Assembly (NCBI GenBank): GCA_020438215.1
Contig: JAGQUX010000005.1
Coordinates: 29,330-93,329 of the forward strand
Direction: 5' to 3'
DNA length: 64,000 bases
Source: Armatimonadota bacterium
Lineage (GTDB): Bacteria > Armatimonadota > Fimbriimonadia > Fimbriimonadales > Fimbriimonadaceae
Shown here in pieces: positions 8,142 to 16,396 of the stretch. The notes beneath the pieces were generated by a model that was not told the DNA's origin, did not search any database, and saw only the letters and a program-made list of their open reading frames with translations. Both the position numbers and the translations under genes were made by a program. The first letter of the stretch is position 1. Each line of letters opens with the position of its first letter.

Positions 8142-10892
8142 TTAGCGAACCACGTTGACCGGAACGAGCTTGCGGACTCGTTCGCCGTTCGGGGTTTCTG
8201 CCAAGATTTCAACTCGGTAGGTTCCCGGAGCAACGGCTCGGTTTGCATTGTCGCGCAGAGTCCATTGGACTGAGTTCTCGCCAGAGTTTTCTGCTCGGCC
8301 GCGGGTTACGGTAAAGACTTCCTTACCGGATGCGGACAGAACTCGAACTGTAACGAGAGCGTCTGCGGACAGTGCGTAGTTGATGACAACCGGGCTGTTC
8401 GGGCCTTTACCTGCGGGCAGAACCGTCACGTTACCGATCACAGGCTTGTTAGAACCACCTGGCTCAGCTGTGATGGTGAACTCGCGGGTACCAGCTTGAT
8501 CCATGCGGAATGTGTATCCGCTAGTGGTTCGCAGGTCGCGCTTTTCACCGGTCAGGTTGTCTTCGAGTCGGAGTCGCATACCGCGTGGCACGCTTGCCAT
8601 GGTCGGCCAGGTGAGAGTGACTTCACCAGCTTCTTCGACTTTGACGCGAGCAGTCCAGGATTGGCGTCCAACGCGATCGTTGATCGCTTGTGCCATTCGA
8701 GTGACTTCGCCATCCATTTCGTCCATGATGGCGAGTTCCAGGTTTTGGCCAGGAGCCTGCGGTGCTTTCGGAACGGAAAGCTGTTGAGCTCGGCTCTTGT
8801 CAGCAACGACGCCAACATAGTTTTCAGAGTCGTATCCAGCTTGAGATCGTGCGGAGAGTTTCAGTCGCCATTCGCGATCTGTTTGCTTCCACTGATCAGC
8901 GACACCACGTCCAGAGAACGGAAGACCTTCTTGGAAGAGTGGCGGCCAGATGATTCGGATCGGTTGGAATGTTCGGACGAATACCCAGTACGCTTTGTGC
9001 GGTTCGATCACAAAGTCGGAACCTTGTGTGAACAGGTAGCTGTTGGTATCCGGATCGAAGAACTGCATGGAAGAGCTGATAAAGTTGTTTTGAACCAACT
9101 CTGCCCAGGTCATGGAATTCGACGGGCTATCTTCTGCAACACCGATGAGGTGGGATACAGGGACGCCGTAGTTGTACGGGTTACCAATCATGTTCCAACC
9201 CTTCTTCAGGTTGACCAGGAGGCCGCCAGTCGGGGAATTAGGATCATAAGATGCACCCGGCAGATCGTAGCTGTTGACAGGATTCGTTGGAACGATCCAG
9301 TAGCCAATTCCACGCTCGATTGAGGTCACTGGTTGGTAAGTTCGAGAATCTTGATCGTATCGGAATGCCAGATAGTCAACACCCGTTTGCATTTGCAAGA
9401 TATTGTCCAAAGACGTATCAGCAAAGATGTACGGGAACGAGACCATGTTTGCGCCAGCCGCCAACGAGATTGTTGGGACGGAAGCAACACGTACTACCTG
9501 AGTCAGAGACTTTGAAGGCCCTGGCAACGGCGCAATGGTTACGTTGATCGGAAGATCACCGAAGGTTTCGCCATCGCTCACAACTTGCCAATCGATAGGC
9601 ACGAGTTGATTCGGGTTGACGATTGAAACTTGCTTTTCTTGCGTTTCGCCTGGAGCAAGGCTCAAGCCATCCGGAAGATTGATGATGCAGCGCACGTTGT
9701 GAAGAGGTACTTCTTTATCGATCGTTGCATATTGGTTATCAATCCAAAGTCGAACTTGCATCGGATTCGGGTTTTGACCCGCGCCAACGTAGTTGACAAC
9801 TTTCGGTGCATCAAGAACAACGGTGTAAGGATCGGTGTAATCGGAGATGCCCCATGAAGTGCGGATGTACTGCACGACTTGGCGAGATCCGCCAGCCGGA
9901 ACAAGTTCACCCGGATACTTTGTTGCCATCGACATTTGTCGATAGTTGACGTCAGCCGATTCAGCCAACCCAGTCGGATCACCGAAGACACTAAAGGAAA
10001 CTCCGTTACCAAGACCGACGCCTGTATGGCTACCAACGATGATTTCCGATGTCCGTGTTGAATCCGGCGCAATCGCTGGCGGAACGAGGTCAAGTTGAAA
10101 ACCGTAGTTTTCAGACTGTCCAAAAAGTGCTCGATATTTGTTTGGATAATTGGTATTGGAGCCGAAGCGTTTTTCCCAAATTCGAATTGGTCGATTTTCC
10201 TGGAAATATGCGTGGCCAATATATCGCTCAGCGGTGAATTTGCTTGGTCCAGTTAAGTTAGAAAACGCAACCTGTGCACCAGTGCTGTCAGGTGCCTGCG
10301 AAATCATCCCGTGATACATCACCCAAATCAGACCCATTGTGTGATCAACGGTATCTGTGTTATTCAAAGTCCAACCAAGTCGAACTGCGTCACCGAGAAC
10401 CTTCGCGCGCACTTCTACTTGGCTTCCTGTGCCAGCCCAGATCGCGACTTGATATCGATTACTGAATCCAACGTAGGCAGTGATCAAGCCGTTATCGCCA
10501 AAAAGTTCGCCGTTAGCCGGGTCATCCCCATCTTGGGTAATGAGTGCAAAACAGAAATCACCAACAGGATCGATGGGCCAACCCGTTGTGAGAGCCATAT
10601 TGTCATCGAAAGTGCTTTGAACTGAACCAATGGCACCTACACCAAATGCGAATCGCCCGGAGGCATCCAGATTACGTGCAGGGGCATAACATGGCCCAGT
10701 TTGGCCACCCCAGGTCGCTGTGCCAGTAACGCCGATGGAAACACCGATCAAAGGATCTACCACTGTATTTATCGCATAGTCGATCGTATACGGCATGGTG
10801 TTCATCGGGTCAATACAGACGCCAGCCCACCCCTGTCCGAAGGACACGGCAGACAAGGCACCTGCTGTAAGTATTCCGATTAATTTCTTCAT
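8142..10892 (-). CDS. Large secreted protein with C-terminal FlgD-type Ig domain
   Basis: A 916-residue protein with a signal peptide (MKKLIGILTAGALSAVSFG). The body is beta-rich and repetitive, without membrane helices. Around residues 490-690 it has a region typical of secreted proteins with sorting-type ends (IGYWIVPTNPVNSYDLPG; GWNMIGNPYNYG). The last 75 residues form a FlgD-type Ig domain (VTVRVLSASGKEVFTV, then QWTLRDNANRAVAPGTYRVE). That domain is common at the ends of secreted proteins in Armatimonadota, Fibrobacterota and related phyla. No enzymatic motif is seen; a surface or secreted structural role is most likely. It has its own terminator. CATAAT about 26 nt before the ATG may be its -10 element. 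Confidence 0.8.
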   Translation of the reverse strand: MKKLIGILTAGALSAVSFGQGWAGVCIDPMNTMPYTIDYAINTVVDPLIGVSIGVTGTATWGGQTGPCYAPARNLDASGRFAFGVGAIGSVQSTFDDNMALTTGWPIDPVGDFCFALITQDGDDPANGELFGDNGLITAYVGFSNRYQVAIWAGTGSQVEVRAKVLGDAVRLGWTLNNTDTVDHTMGLIWVMYHGMISQAPDSTGAQVAFSNLTGPSKFTAERYIGHAYFQENRPIRIWEKRFGSNTNYPNKYRALFGQSENYGFQLDLVPPAIAPDSTRTSEIIVGSHTGVGLGNGVSFSVFGDPTGLAESADVNYRQMSMATKYPGELVPAGGSRQVVQYIRTSWGISDYTDPYTVVLDAPKVVNYVGAGQNPNPMQVRLWIDNQYATIDKEVPLHNVRCIINLPDGLSLAPGETQEKQVSIVNPNQLVPIDWQVVSDGETFGDLPINVTIAPLPGPSKSLTQVVRVASVPTISLAAGANMVSFPYIFADTSLDNILQMQTGVDYLAFRYDQDSRTYQPVTSIERGIGYWIVPTNPVNSYDLPGASYDPNSPTGGLLVNLKKGWNMIGNPYNYGVPVSHLIGVAEDSPSNSMTWAELVQNNFISSSMQFFDPDTNSYLFTQGSDFVIEPHKAYWVFVRTFQPIRIIWPPLFQEGLPFSGRGVADQWKQTDREWRLKLSARSQAGYDSENYVGVVADKSRAQQLSVPKAPQAPGQNLELAIMDEMDGEVTRMAQAINDRVGRQSWTARVKVEEAGEVTLTWPTMASVPRGMRLRLEDNLTGEKRDLRTTSGYTFRMDQAGTREFTITAEPGGSNKPVIGNVTVLPAGKGPNSPVVINYALSADALVTVRVLSASGKEVFTVTRGRAENSGENSVQWTLRDNANRAVAPGTYRVEILAETPNGERVRKLVPVNVVR

Positions 10893-10934
10893 GACTCTAT
10901 TTGTCTCTAAAAATCTTGATTATGGTTGCGTGCC

Positions 10935-10970
10935 AGCCCTGTCCCCATTTTGTGGAATGAAGACAGGGCT
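10935..10970 (-). terminator. Hairpin after the CsgG-like gene
   Basis: A perfect 9-bp inverted repeat (AGCCCTGTC ... GACAGGGCT) with an 18-nt loop that contains a further CATT/AATG pairing. It lies 28 nt after the stop of the CsgG-like gene on the minus strand. There is no T-run, so it may be a weak terminator or an RNA-stabilising structure between the two secreted-protein genes. Confidence 0.4.
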
Positions 10971-10998
10971 CGCATATGGGACGGAACGATGCTCCTAT

Positions 10999-12909
10999 TT
11001 AGTTCCTTGTGAATCGGCGAACCGCACTGAAAATGTACCGTTTACCGGAGGCATCAGCCACTGGGCCAGGTACGTCTGCGAGGTTGCGTGCCCCAATTCT
11101 CCAGAACAGGGTTGTTGATCCTGGGAAGAACGTGGATGTATCGACTACAGGCGATGCCACGCTTTGTCCACCAGGTGTGTTCAGGTCAATGAACGGATCA
11201 AGTGTGACCGTCGCTCCTGCTGAGAACAGAGGATCAGTTGAGAGCTGAACCACATACTCGAGTTGGATAGAGGTCACCCCGCCGCGAACCGATTGGAATT
11301 GGAACGGGATCGGAGTATTGATCGTGGCGTTGTTGATCGGGCTGACCAACTGCGCTCGGTTGAGCGGAGTTGCGGAGCCAGATGCTGCAACTCGAGTAGA
11401 TGCGAAGTAGCAGTACTCTTGTGCAGTTCCGCCACCAGTTGTACCAGTTGTACCGGTTGTACCAGTCGTCCCTGTCGTACCGGTTGTGCCGGTAGTTCCC
11501 GTCGTACCTGTGGTTCCAGTCGTACCGGTCGTGCCGGTTGTACCAGTTGTTCCACCTGTTCCACCGCTACCACTAGTGGTTGGGCTCGGAATCGAGTTAG
11601 AGCTGACTCGGTAGATCACTTCTACAGAGTAGAGGGTCGGAGTTCCAGGGACAACACCTGTGACGCCATTATCAGTACCATTAGGAGCTGTCGGGTTATT
11701 ACAGGTTGTACCGCCAACTACACCACCGAAGTCGAAGTAGTTTGCACCTGGCTGGAAGCTAGCATTTGCATCGTCGATTGCGGAGGATTGGCTACCATCA
11801 GCAACGACAACCGGGCCAGCCGCAAAGCCACCACGGTGGACTTGCCACATAACCGGGCCTTCATTGATACCGCGCAAGAACGCGTCTCGCACCCAGCTAA
11901 CACGGACACCAGGAACGTCGTTGCCTTGCATGATTGCTTCAGCTTGCACGTTACCGATAAGGGTGTTGGACCCACCTCGTCCTTGACCCAGCAAGAAGCC
12001 GAGAACGACGAGAAGGAGAAGAATCTGAACCAGGCCGCTGTTACCAGAGCTGGATTTTCGATTCTTGATTCGGACGTCGCCATTGTTGCTGAGCGCAACG
12101 GTGGTCGGAACGTCAACGACGGGGAGAACCTTATCGCTCGGTTGAACACCTTTATAAGTTCGAGTGACTCGAGCAAAAGATGAATCCGGATCGACGTTGG
12201 TCAATACTGCTTCAGCAACAATCTCTCGACCGCGTCGAATGATCACCTTTTGACCTTGATTGTAACCTGAGCGGGTACCTTTGTCGATCAAAATTGCTTG
12301 AGGTGTTGTGTTGAGAACGGTACCGGTCTTGAGGACTCGGGTTTCCATTTCTCGAACAATGTGAAAACCTGCATCTGCAAGTGCTTCGTTAAGAAGAGTT
12401 GCTTCGCTGACGTCGCCAGAGCGAACACCAGACTGACCCTTAAGTGCACCACCGTTGATGGTGATAGCAGAGCTTGCATCTTGCATCAGGACGCGGATCA
12501 CCGCGACTGCTTGCTTGCCGCCTTGTACTTCAGCGATTTGCCAAGTAACGACTTCACCTGAAACGATGAAATCAGCTCCCAGAGCTTGGCCCAATCGGAC
12601 TAGGTCGGCAGAGCGGGAAATGGGAGGCACGTAACCCAAATCGCTCATCGTTCGGGTGACTGTATCCTGTGCAATTACATCCTTTCCAGCTTTTACAAGT
12701 TCACCTCGGACAGCATCTCGGGCGCTTGCACCCAGATCTACTGCCGAACTCGGAACTCGAACTGTAAAGTCGGTAACTGCGAGTGTTTCGGACGAACCCT
12801 GTACCTGCGCTTGGGCAGGGGTTGCGCCTCCAAATGTCAATACAGTTACCAAACCGGCAACTGCCAGGGCGATTTTGCCCTTTAGGCTATTGAAAGAAGT
12901 TAACTTCAC
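10999..12909 (-). CDS. CsgG-like exported protein with Gly-Thr-Thr tract
   Basis: A 636-residue protein. I start it at GTG 12909 because GAGGAGG lies about 10 nt upstream and a clean signal peptide follows (LKGKIALAVAGLVTVLTFGG ... AQA); a longer frame reaches 13053 but lacks such support. Residues about 40-180 resemble CsgG, the curli secretion channel component (LAVTDFTV; VRLGQALGADFIVSGEV). Residues 190-270 look like a small beta domain (ILIDKGTRSGYNQGQKVIIR). A hydrophobic helix follows near 286-306 (LVQILLLLVVLGFLLGQG). A Gly-Thr-Thr repeat (about 449-492) acts as a linker to a fibronectin-like C-terminal domain. A helix in mid-protein plus a CsgG domain is unusual. Role unknown; probably envelope or secretion. 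Confidence 0.7.
   Translation of the reverse strand: MKLTSFNSLKGKIALAVAGLVTVLTFGGATPAQAQVQGSSETLAVTDFTVRVPSSAVDLGASARDAVRGELVKAGKDVIAQDTVTRTMSDLGYVPPISRSADLVRLGQALGADFIVSGEVVTWQIAEVQGGKQAVAVIRVLMQDASSAITINGGALKGQSGVRSGDVSEATLLNEALADAGFHIVREMETRVLKTGTVLNTTPQAILIDKGTRSGYNQGQKVIIRRGREIVAEAVLTNVDPDSSFARVTRTYKGVQPSDKVLPVVDVPTTVALSNNGDVRIKNRKSSSGNSGLVQILLLLVVLGFLLGQGRGGSNTLIGNVQAEAIMQGNDVPGVRVSWVRDAFLRGINEGPVMWQVHRGGFAAGPVVVADGSQSSAIDDANASFQPGANYFDFGGVVGGTTCNNPTAPNGTDNGVTGVVPGTPTLYSVEVIYRVSSNSIPSPTTSGSGGTGGTTGTTGTTGTTGTTGTTGTTGTTGTTGTTGTTGTTGTTGGGTAQEYCYFASTRVAASGSATPLNRAQLVSPINNATINTPIPFQFQSVRGGVTSIQLEYVVQLSTDPLFSAGATVTLDPFIDLNTPGGQSVASPVVDTSTFFPGSTTLFWRIGARNLADVPGPVADASGKRYIFSAVRRFTRN
11434..11564. 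repeat. 9-bp tandem repeat coding for (Gly-Thr-Thr)n
   Basis: About 14 imperfect copies of a 9-base unit (GTTGTACCA and variants such as GTCGTACCG and GTTGTGCCG) inside the CsgG-like gene. Third codon positions vary while the peptide stays Gly-Thr-Thr, so selection acts on the protein. The result is a flexible linker. Confidence 0.85.
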
Positions 12910-13005
12910 TGTGACGTTTCCTCCTCGTTCCAGATCGTCTTCGCTTGCATGTTCACGTTCCCAAAACCGGCGCACCATAAGGCGCGTCCAGCCGTACGTA
13001 GTCGA

Positions 13006-13035
13006 ATCATAGCCGAAACGTAACAACAGAATCAA
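13006..13035 (-). promoter_or_regulatory. Candidate sigma-70-type promoter for the CsgG-like gene
   Basis: On the minus strand TTGATT (13035-13030) and TATGAT (13011-13006) are separated by 18 bp. It lies about 100 nt upstream of the chosen GTG at 12909. A second perfect TATAAT (13126-13121, minus) lies further upstream without a good -35. Confidence 0.4.
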
Positions 13036-13148
13036 CTGAACTTGTGCCAACAACGCACAAAGTTCAAAAAAAGTTCTGTAAAACGCCCGATTGATTCAAC
13101 TCTGCTTGACTCAGCGCGGAATTATATCCGAAATGAGACTCGCTTTGC

Positions 13149-13688
13149 TCACATCGCAATAAGTTTGCTAATGCGAGCTACGTCAGTACGGACGGCAGAC
13201 AATGGCAAATCAGTTCGAATTGTCTGGTCAGATAGCAACTCTTTGACTCTGAGAGGAAGTTGAAGTCCAACCATTCTCTCGGCAGCCTCACGATCTTGAA
13301 CCCGGTGAGTAAGTCGTTCAAGTTGAATTTCCGCACCGCAGCTTACGCAAAGGATCTGTGCAAACAAGCATTGAATAGTGGATTCAAAGAGTAAGGGCAC
13401 TTCAATAATGTCGGCTCCCGAGCTATCCATAGCTTCCAGTACCCGCCCATGCATAAGAGTATTCAGTGCGGTTCTCTTTTCAGGATCATCGGTGATCGCT
13501 TCCCGGATTGCGGTGACATCCTTTGCATCTACACCCAACAACCAACTGATTTCCGCCTGAACTTCTGTTCGCTCGCGGACTTCCTTAGCGATCTCATCGG
13601 CAGAGGCGACAGAAAAGCCCAGTTCGCGGAACATCGAGCACACTGTGCTCTTCCCCGTTGCAATCCCTCCGGTCACCGCGACTTTCAC
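13149..13688 (-). CDS. coaE: Dephospho-CoA kinase
   Basis: Phosphorylates dephospho-CoA at the ribose 3'-OH, the last step of CoA synthesis. The 179-residue product begins VKVAVTGGIATGKST, the P-loop characteristic of CoaE, followed by FSVASADEIAKEV, with the substrate Asp in the usual position, and ends in the lid and helical region (THRVQDREAAERMVGLQL). It is slightly shorter than usual (about 200). I start at GTG 13688 because it begins the canonical kinase fold and is preceded by CACAAT 6 nt upstream, matching the leaderless pattern in this window. A TTG at 13712 would add eight residues without a ribosome site. Confidence 0.95.
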   Translation of the reverse strand: MKVAVTGGIATGKSTVCSMFRELGFSVASADEIAKEVRERTEVQAEISWLLGVDAKDVTAIREAITDDPEKRTALNTLMHGRVLEAMDSSGADIIEVPLLFESTIQCLFAQILCVSCGAEIQLERLTHRVQDREAAERMVGLQLPLRVKELLSDQTIRTDLPLSAVRTDVARISKLIAM

Positions 13689-13694
13689 AACTCT

Positions 13695-13700
13695 ATTGTG
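13695..13700 (-). promoter_or_regulatory. -10-like hexamer, leaderless start of coaE
   Basis: CACAAT on the minus strand ends 6 nt before the GTG of coaE, so a transcript would start at or next to the start codon. No ribosome site precedes this GTG. Confidence 0.4.
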
Positions 13701-13711
13701 ACGGAGAGGCA

Positions 13712-13747
13712 AACCAAAAGAGGCTGAAAACCTTAGTTTTCAGCCTC
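13712..13747 (-). terminator. Rho-independent terminator of rpsA
   Basis: On the minus strand a perfect 11-bp stem (GAGGCTGAAAA with TTTTCAGCCTC, 6-nt loop) is followed by TTTTGGTTTG. It lies 27 nt beyond the rpsA stop and just upstream of coaE. Confidence 0.8.
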
Positions 13748-13773
13748 AATCTCGATAATCCGGTAATCAGAGA

Positions 13774-15252
13774 TTATTCGGACTTTTCTTCTGAGCCGCC
13801 TTCGTCGGACTTCATCAAGCCCTTGAGCAAGCCCAGTCGTTCGCCGATGGTTGCGCCACCGGTCGGGGTTTGGCGAGCCGCTGCATCGGAAACATCCGAT
13901 TGCGGGCGTCGACCGCCGCCACGTCGGTTTCCACCGCCGCCGCGTTGATTGCCTTGACCGCCACCGTCGTATCGGTAGCCTGGCAGTCCGGCACCATCTC
14001 GAAGAGAAAGCACCATACGTCGATCGTCCGGTCGGAGGTCGATGATGACTGGCTCAATTTCTTGATTGTCTTCAAGTTCCTCTTGCGGCTTCTTAAGTCG
14101 CTTGTCGCTGATTTCACTGAGTGCCAAGAATGCTTCGACACCTTCTGGTAGTCGAACAAAAGCGCCGCTCGGAACCATACGCGTGACCGAAGTCTTGATT
14201 CGCTGACCTTGCTTGTAGTTCTCGCGAACTGTCTTCCAAGGATCAGGAAGCACCTGGCGAAGACCCAGGCTGATTCGACCGTTGTTTTCATCCAAGCGAA
14301 GCACCATGACTTTGATTTCATCGCCGTCTTTCAGAACTTCCTTCGGATGGTCGATTCGCACCCAGCTCATTTCGCTGATGTGCAGAAGACCGTCGATGCC
14401 GCCGAGATCAACAAATGCTCCGTAATCGGTGAGGCGTCGAACAACGCCTTCAACGATATCGCCCGCTTTGATCTTGGAGAACATTTCTTCCTTGATCTCG
14501 TCACGTCGCTCTTCTTCTGCGGCTCGGTTCGAGAGAACAACTTTCTTTCGCTCCTTGTCAACTTCGATAATCTTGACGTTGAGCGTGTTGCCAACGTACT
14601 TTTCGATGTTGCGTAGCTTTCCGCTACCCACATGGGTTGCCGGAACAAAGCCTCGAACGCCGATATCAACGACAAGTCCGCCCTTGACTCGCTCAACAAC
14701 ATTGGCTTCGAACATGGTGCCTTCTGCGAACGCATCCAGAATCTTTTGCCATTGAACATCAAAGTCAGCACGTCGCTTAGAGACAACCGGATTCCCTTCT
14801 GCACTGTTCGTCTTTAGAACAATAACTTCGAAGGTGTCACCGGGCTTGACGTGGCCAACAGCGGTTTCCAGGTTTTCGAATGCGAGTTCGCTGAGGGGCA
14901 CAACGCCTTCGGCTTTGGTACCCAGGTCAACGAAGACTCGATCGATTTCCACTTGGATAACGCGTGCTTCAATTCGTTCGCCTTTCGAAATCAGGCTCTT
15001 GTTTTGGGGAAGATTGGAATCTTCAGTTCCCAAACTCGCAAAAGCTTGTTCGAAGAGCAATTCGTCTTCGGTTTTTCCGCCGGTTGCTACAGCGGCGGAT
15101 TCAGTCTTGGTGGCGTCCGCCGCGGGCTCAGAAGCTGAGGTTGCTTCGGGACTCGGCGTGACGCCAGCATCCGTAGAATCGGTAGAGCCAGTGTCAGTTT
15201 GCGGCTGGTTCATCTGGTCTTCCACCGGGGTTTGCTGATCGTCGTTAATCAC
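13774..15252 (-). CDS. rpsA: 30S ribosomal protein S1
   Basis: A 492-residue RNA-binding protein of S1 type. An acidic, Ser/Thr-rich N-terminal extension (about 65 residues) is followed by four S1 (OB-fold) domains, with typical starts at GERIEARVIQVEIDRVFVDL, GTMFEANVVERVKGGLVVDI, GDIVEGVVRRLTDYGAFVDL and GQRIKTSVTRMVPSGAFVRL. A Gly/Arg-rich segment (GGGGNRRGGGRRP) precedes an acidic tail. In the cell it assists mRNA binding to the 30S subunit. Start GTG 15252 has AGAGGT about 10 nt upstream; ATG 15213 is a plausible alternative. RGG-type tails are unusual for classical S1. A leader of about 100 nt precedes the gene. Confidence 0.93.
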   Translation of the reverse strand: MINDDQQTPVEDQMNQPQTDTGSTDSTDAGVTPSPEATSASEPAADATKTESAAVATGGKTEDELLFEQAFASLGTEDSNLPQNKSLISKGERIEARVIQVEIDRVFVDLGTKAEGVVPLSELAFENLETAVGHVKPGDTFEVIVLKTNSAEGNPVVSKRRADFDVQWQKILDAFAEGTMFEANVVERVKGGLVVDIGVRGFVPATHVGSGKLRNIEKYVGNTLNVKIIEVDKERKKVVLSNRAAEEERRDEIKEEMFSKIKAGDIVEGVVRRLTDYGAFVDLGGIDGLLHISEMSWVRIDHPKEVLKDGDEIKVMVLRLDENNGRISLGLRQVLPDPWKTVRENYKQGQRIKTSVTRMVPSGAFVRLPEGVEAFLALSEISDKRLKKPQEELEDNQEIEPVIIDLRPDDRRMVLSLRDGAGLPGYRYDGGGQGNQRGGGGNRRGGGRRPQSDVSDAAARQTPTGGATIGERLGLLKGLMKSDEGGSEEKSE

Positions 15253-15361
15253 TCTGAGAATGACCTCTTTTGAAATAGGTACATCAAAGAACCCTCATTG
15301 GAAACTTCAGCAAAAAAATCACAAAAGACAGCCAAACCGAGCGGCTTTTTGACGCGGACAT

Positions 15362-15367
15362 ATTGTA
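15362..15367 (-). promoter_or_regulatory. Candidate -10 element for rpsA
   Basis: TACAAT (minus strand) lies about 110 nt upstream of the rpsA start. No convincing -35 is visible at 16-18 bp. If used, it gives a leader of about 100 nt, a common place for S1 autoregulation. Confidence 0.3.
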
Positions 15368-15463
15368 GCCCACCCAACTAAATTCAGGCCCGGACCTTTG
15401 TGGGTTCAACGGAACCAATCCAGTCCCATGCTTTTTGAATTCTAGGGATATAGACTCGCCATC

Positions 15464-16387
15464 GTGATCAAAGCCGCCATCGACGTAGGTTCAAATTCGG
15501 TACTTCTTCTTGTTTCCGAGTTTGCTGATGGCAAATGGAATCCGCTCCGCGAAATCAGTACCGTCACCGCCCTCGGCGAAGGCACCAAAGAGACTGGGCT
15601 CCTCAAAGAAGATCGAATGACATCTACTCTGGAGGTTCTCATTTCGTACAAAGTGATTTGTGGGGAAATGGGAGTGCAAGAGTGCCTTACCGGCGGAACG
15701 ATGGCCCTCCGCATAGCAAAGAACGCGGATGAGTTTTTGAATCGAGCCGCAGAGCAAGGAACTCCTGTGCGGATTCTTTCTGGTGACCAAGAAGCAGAAC
15801 TCGGCTTTCTCGCCGTTGCCAACGATCCGCTTTTCGCCAATGAGGCTCGGCTGTCCATTATTGATCCTGGTGGGCACAGCACCGAACTCATGACTGCCGA
15901 CCGCCAGCCGGACGGCGCTTGGATGATGAAGTTCCGGCAATCGTTTGCTGTGGGAGCCTTAGGGTTACGCGGCACGATCATCCCCGATGAAACGCCCGAC
16001 TTTGCCCAACGGCTCAACGCGATGGATCAGATCGATTCTCTTTTGTCCTTTGATTATCTTCCGGGGCAAAGTGGCCGCGCCGTTGTGTTAGGGGCAACTG
16101 GGACAAACTTGATCTCTATTCGGGAAGGATTTGCAGATTGGGAACCGGACAAAGTTCATGGACAGATTCTCGATTTTGAAGAAATTAGCCGAGCCGTTGG
16201 TTGGCTCTGTGACAAGACTGATGCCGAGCGATCCCAAATAGTTGGGCTGGAAAAAGGGCGAGAGAAAACCATCCACCTCGGCGCGTTGATCCTTGAACGT
16301 TTCATGCAATCCATCCACGTTTTGGATGTCATGGTTTCGATTCGTGGCTGGAGACACGCTCTTCTTGAGACGGGTTGGCCGTCTTAG
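15464..16387 (+). CDS. Ppx/GppA-family phosphatase (exopolyphosphatase-like)
   Basis: A 307-residue member of the ASKHA fold family that hydrolyses polyphosphate or pppGpp. The N-terminus AAIDVGSNSVLLLV is the phosphate-1 motif. The catalytic-region sequences TGGTMALRIAKNADEF and VRILSGDQEAELGFL are in order, followed by the phosphate-2 motif SIIDPGGHSTEL and SFAVGALGLRGTII. It ends after the core (no C-terminal HD domain), so it is the short Ppx type. Start is GTG 15464, with TAGGGATATAGA upstream as a possible ribosome site or -10. Polyphosphatase and pppGpp phosphatase cannot be separated by eye. Confidence 0.88.
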   Translation: MIKAAIDVGSNSVLLLVSEFADGKWNPLREISTVTALGEGTKETGLLKEDRMTSTLEVLISYKVICGEMGVQECLTGGTMALRIAKNADEFLNRAAEQGTPVRILSGDQEAELGFLAVANDPLFANEARLSIIDPGGHSTELMTADRQPDGAWMMKFRQSFAVGALGLRGTIIPDETPDFAQRLNAMDQIDSLLSFDYLPGQSGRAVVLGATGTNLISIREGFADWEPDKVHGQILDFEEISRAVGWLCDKTDAERSQIVGLEKGREKTIHLGALILERFMQSIHVLDVMVSIRGWRHALLETGWPS

Positions 16388-16390
16388 AAT
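16385..16390 (+). promoter_or_regulatory. -10-like TAGAAT, leaderless start of glycosyltransferase gene
   Basis: TAGAAT ends 6 nt before ATG 16397. Its first base overlaps the TAG of the upstream Ppx-like gene. No ribosome site is visible before the ATG. Confidence 0.5.
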
Positions 16391-16396
16391 TTGGTT

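Noticed and set aside
8496..9323. 275-codon plus-strand open frame inside the FlgD-Ig gene
   Set aside because: Antisense shadow of a clear coding gene with no start signal and Cys/Arg/His-rich composition.
11434..11564. Tandem repeats considered as a CRISPR array
   Set aside because: Units are 9 bp, contiguous and in frame; no spacers.
11263..12183. 306-codon plus-strand open frame opposite the CsgG-like gene
   Set aside because: Antisense to a supported gene; its Cys/Ser-rich repeats are the reverse reading of the Gly-Thr-Thr tract.
12910..13053. N-terminal extension of the CsgG-like protein
   Set aside because: GAGGAGG and a signal peptide place the start at GTG 12909; the extension covers the promoter region.
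15309..15350. AGCC...GGCTTTTT as a plus-strand terminator before the Ppx-like gene
   Set aside because: Four-base stem and no plus-strand gene upstream.
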